64,000 bases of DNA, from contig JAJDEN010000041.1 of assembly GCA_029259775.1 (NCBI GenBank), forward strand, positions 124,001 through 188,000. The letters are read 5' to 3'. Made by a program: the position numbers and the translations under genes. This document shows positions 62,847 through 64,000 of the stretch, piece by piece. Source of the DNA: Planctomycetota bacterium. Lineage in GTDB: Bacteria; Planctomycetota; PLA2; JAEUHO01. Below the pieces are notes generated by a model. The model did no database searches. It was given only the letters and a program-made list of their open reading frames with translations, and was not told the DNA's origin. Each line of letters opens with the position of its first letter. Positions within the stretch are counted from its first letter, which is position 1.

Positions 62847-64000
62847 TTAGAGCGCGGCGAGGGCCTCGCGATGCGCAGTGAGGATGCGTTCGCGCATTGC
62901 CTGGTCGTGGGCGAGCGAGACGAACCACGCCTCGAACGGGCTTGGCGGCAGGTGGACGCCACCCGCCAGCATGAGGCCGTGGTACCGCCGGAAGCGGTCC
63001 AGATCGGTCGCCTGCGCCTCGCGGAGATTGGTCGGCGCCTCGTCGGCGAACCAGAGCCCCATCATCGCTCCGACGCTGACCGTCGTGCAGGAGGCACCGG
63101 CCTCGCGCGCCGCATCCTGGAGTCCTGAGGCCAGGTCCGTCGTCGCCTGCGCGATGGTGTCGAACACGCCCTCGCGTCGCAGCACCGTCAACGTCGTGTA
63201 CCCGGCCTTCATCGCCACGGGATTGCCTGCGAGCGTGCCGGCTTGGTAGACCGGGCCTTCAGGAGCGATCATGGCCATCAGGTCCGCGCGGCCTCCATAG
63301 GCGCCAACGGGCAGGCCGCCGCCGATGACCTTGCCGAACGTCGTCAGATCGGGCGTCACGCCATGGAGCGTCTGCGCGCCGCCGAGGTGAACGCGGAAGC
63401 CCGTCATCACCTCGTCGAACACGAGGAGGGCGCCGTGCTCGTCGCATGCCGCGCGCAGGCCTTCGAGGAAGCCGTCGAGCGGCTTGATCAAGCCCATGTT
63501 GCCCGCGACCGGCTCGACGAACAGCGCGGCGATCTCGCCTGCATTGCTCTCCAGCGCCGCGCGGACCGCGGCGAGGTCGTTGTAGGGCACGACGACCGTG
63601 TCGCGCGCGACGTCGGGCGGCACGCCGGGGCTGTCGGGTGTGCCGAAGGTCAGCGCACCCGAGCCGGCGCTCGCCAGGAACGCGTCGCCGTGTCCGTGGT
63701 AGCAGCCCTCGAACTTGATCACCTTGCTGCGACCTGTCGCCGCGCGCGCGAGCCGCAGCGCGGACATGCAAGCCTCGGTGCCCGAAACCACGAACCGCAC
63801 GCGCTCCACGGACGGAAGCATGTCGATCACGAGCTGACCGAGCTCGGCCTCGTCCGGCGACGGGGTGCCTGTCATGATCCCTTGGCGGACACGCGCGATG
63901 ATGGCGTCCTCGACCTCGGGATGGCCGTGGCCCAGGATCATCGGACCCCATGCGCCAATCATGTCGACGTACTCGCGCCCGTCGACGTCGGTCAGCAGGG
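62847..64000 (-). CDS. hemL: glutamate-1-semialdehyde 2,1-aminomutase, 5' partial
   Basis: HemL is the PLP enzyme that moves the amino group of glutamate-1-semialdehyde to give 5-aminolevulinate, the step after HemA. About 384 residues are visible; the N-terminal 40-50 lie beyond the right edge, since the frame is open to 64000 and LLTDVDGREYVDMIGAWGP reads on naturally. The PLP lysine is in TFGKVIGGGLP; FEGCYHGHGD, FVEPVAGNMGL and LVFDEVMTGFR are typical, as is GTLAGNP. The ATG at 63962 is internal. It is 8 kb from the hemA operon and on the other strand. Confidence 0.95.
   Translation of the reverse strand, partial: LLTDVDGREYVDMIGAWGPMILGHGHPEVEDAIIARVRQGIMTGTPSPDEAELGQLVIDMLPSVERVRFVVSGTEACMSALRLARAATGRSKVIKFEGCYHGHGDAFLASAGSGALTFGTPDSPGVPPDVARDTVVVPYNDLAAVRAALESNAGEIAALFVEPVAGNMGLIKPLDGFLEGLRAACDEHGALLVFDEVMTGFRVHLGGAQTLHGVTPDLTTFGKVIGGGLPVGAYGGRADLMAMIAPEGPVYQAGTLAGNPVAMKAGYTTLTVLRREGVFDTIAQATTDLASGLQDAAREAGASCTTVSVGAMMGLWFADEAPTNLREAQATDLDRFRRYHGLMLAGGVHLPPSPFEAWFVSLAHDQAMRERILTAHREALAAL

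Overview
This is a window of very GC-rich bacterial DNA (roughly 70% G+C by eye) carrying about 46 protein genes, tightly packed with many 4-base ATGA/GTGA stop-start overlaps. I see no rRNA, tRNA, CRISPR array, insertion sequence or prophage. The gene content suggests a Planctomycetota-like (PVC-type) organism. The hints are several large exported proteins with carboxypeptidase-regulatory-like domains, a TPR-CHAT protein, a PEGA-domain lipoprotein, two DUF58/BatA modules, a secreted tripeptidyl-peptidase-II-like protease and an archaeal-type valyl-tRNA synthetase. This is inference; there is no rRNA to anchor it.

Layout. 1-7554 (+): end of rlmN, a Uma2 nuclease, the gatC-gatA-gatB operon, a secreted HEAT-repeat protein and orn. 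7639-9000: a zinc-ribbon/HExxH membrane protein, then a 475-base repeat-filled gap. 8999-14427: a TPP II-like protease (-) divergent from a protein with what looks like an inactivated peptidase domain (+). 14437-26919 (-): a frameshifted squalene-cyclase-repeat protein, a GT39-like membrane protein, a threonine dehydratase/serine racemase-like enzyme, guaA and guaB, then an envelope operon (membrane protein, thioredoxin-like protein, DUF58, BatA-like). 27101-33850: a small membrane protein, valS (+), a regulatory-like-domain protein (-) and purF (+). 33860-45607 (-): a second large regulatory-like-domain protein, cvpA, two small membrane proteins, an operon of DUF58, BatA-like, two MacB-type permeases and an ATPase, then nadK. 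45763-49577: ahcY and ispA (+), an MFS transporter and xseB (-). 49676-54660 (+): the heme operon ccsA/hemX-like, hemA, hemE, hemG and a DUF192 lipoprotein; hemL (partial) sits at the right edge. 54741-60802 (-): a propeller-like exported protein, a PEGA/coiled-coil lipoprotein and a TPR-CHAT protein. 60889-62784: an APH-fold kinase and a methionine-rich lipoprotein.

How it fits together. Core functions are protein synthesis (GatCAB for Asn/Gln-tRNA amidation, ValRS, RlmN), nucleotide supply (PurF, GuaB, GuaA, NadK), the methyl cycle (AhcY), isoprenoids (IspA) and heme (HemL, HemA, HemE, HemG). Between them lie cell-envelope clusters that are poorly understood: two paralogous DUF58/BatA modules, one fused into an operon with an ABC exporter; the CHAT/PEGA/propeller group of exported proteins; and the TPP II-like protease. 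Many transcription-unit starts are preceded by a TANNNT element a few to about 45 bases upstream of the start codon, usually without a visible -35 box. The best complete promoter is in front of guaB.

The best candidates for something under-described are the secreted TPP II homologue next to a dead-looking gluzincin, the DUF58-BatA-MacB operon, and the exported CHAT/PEGA pair with its unusual AT-rich regulatory gap.
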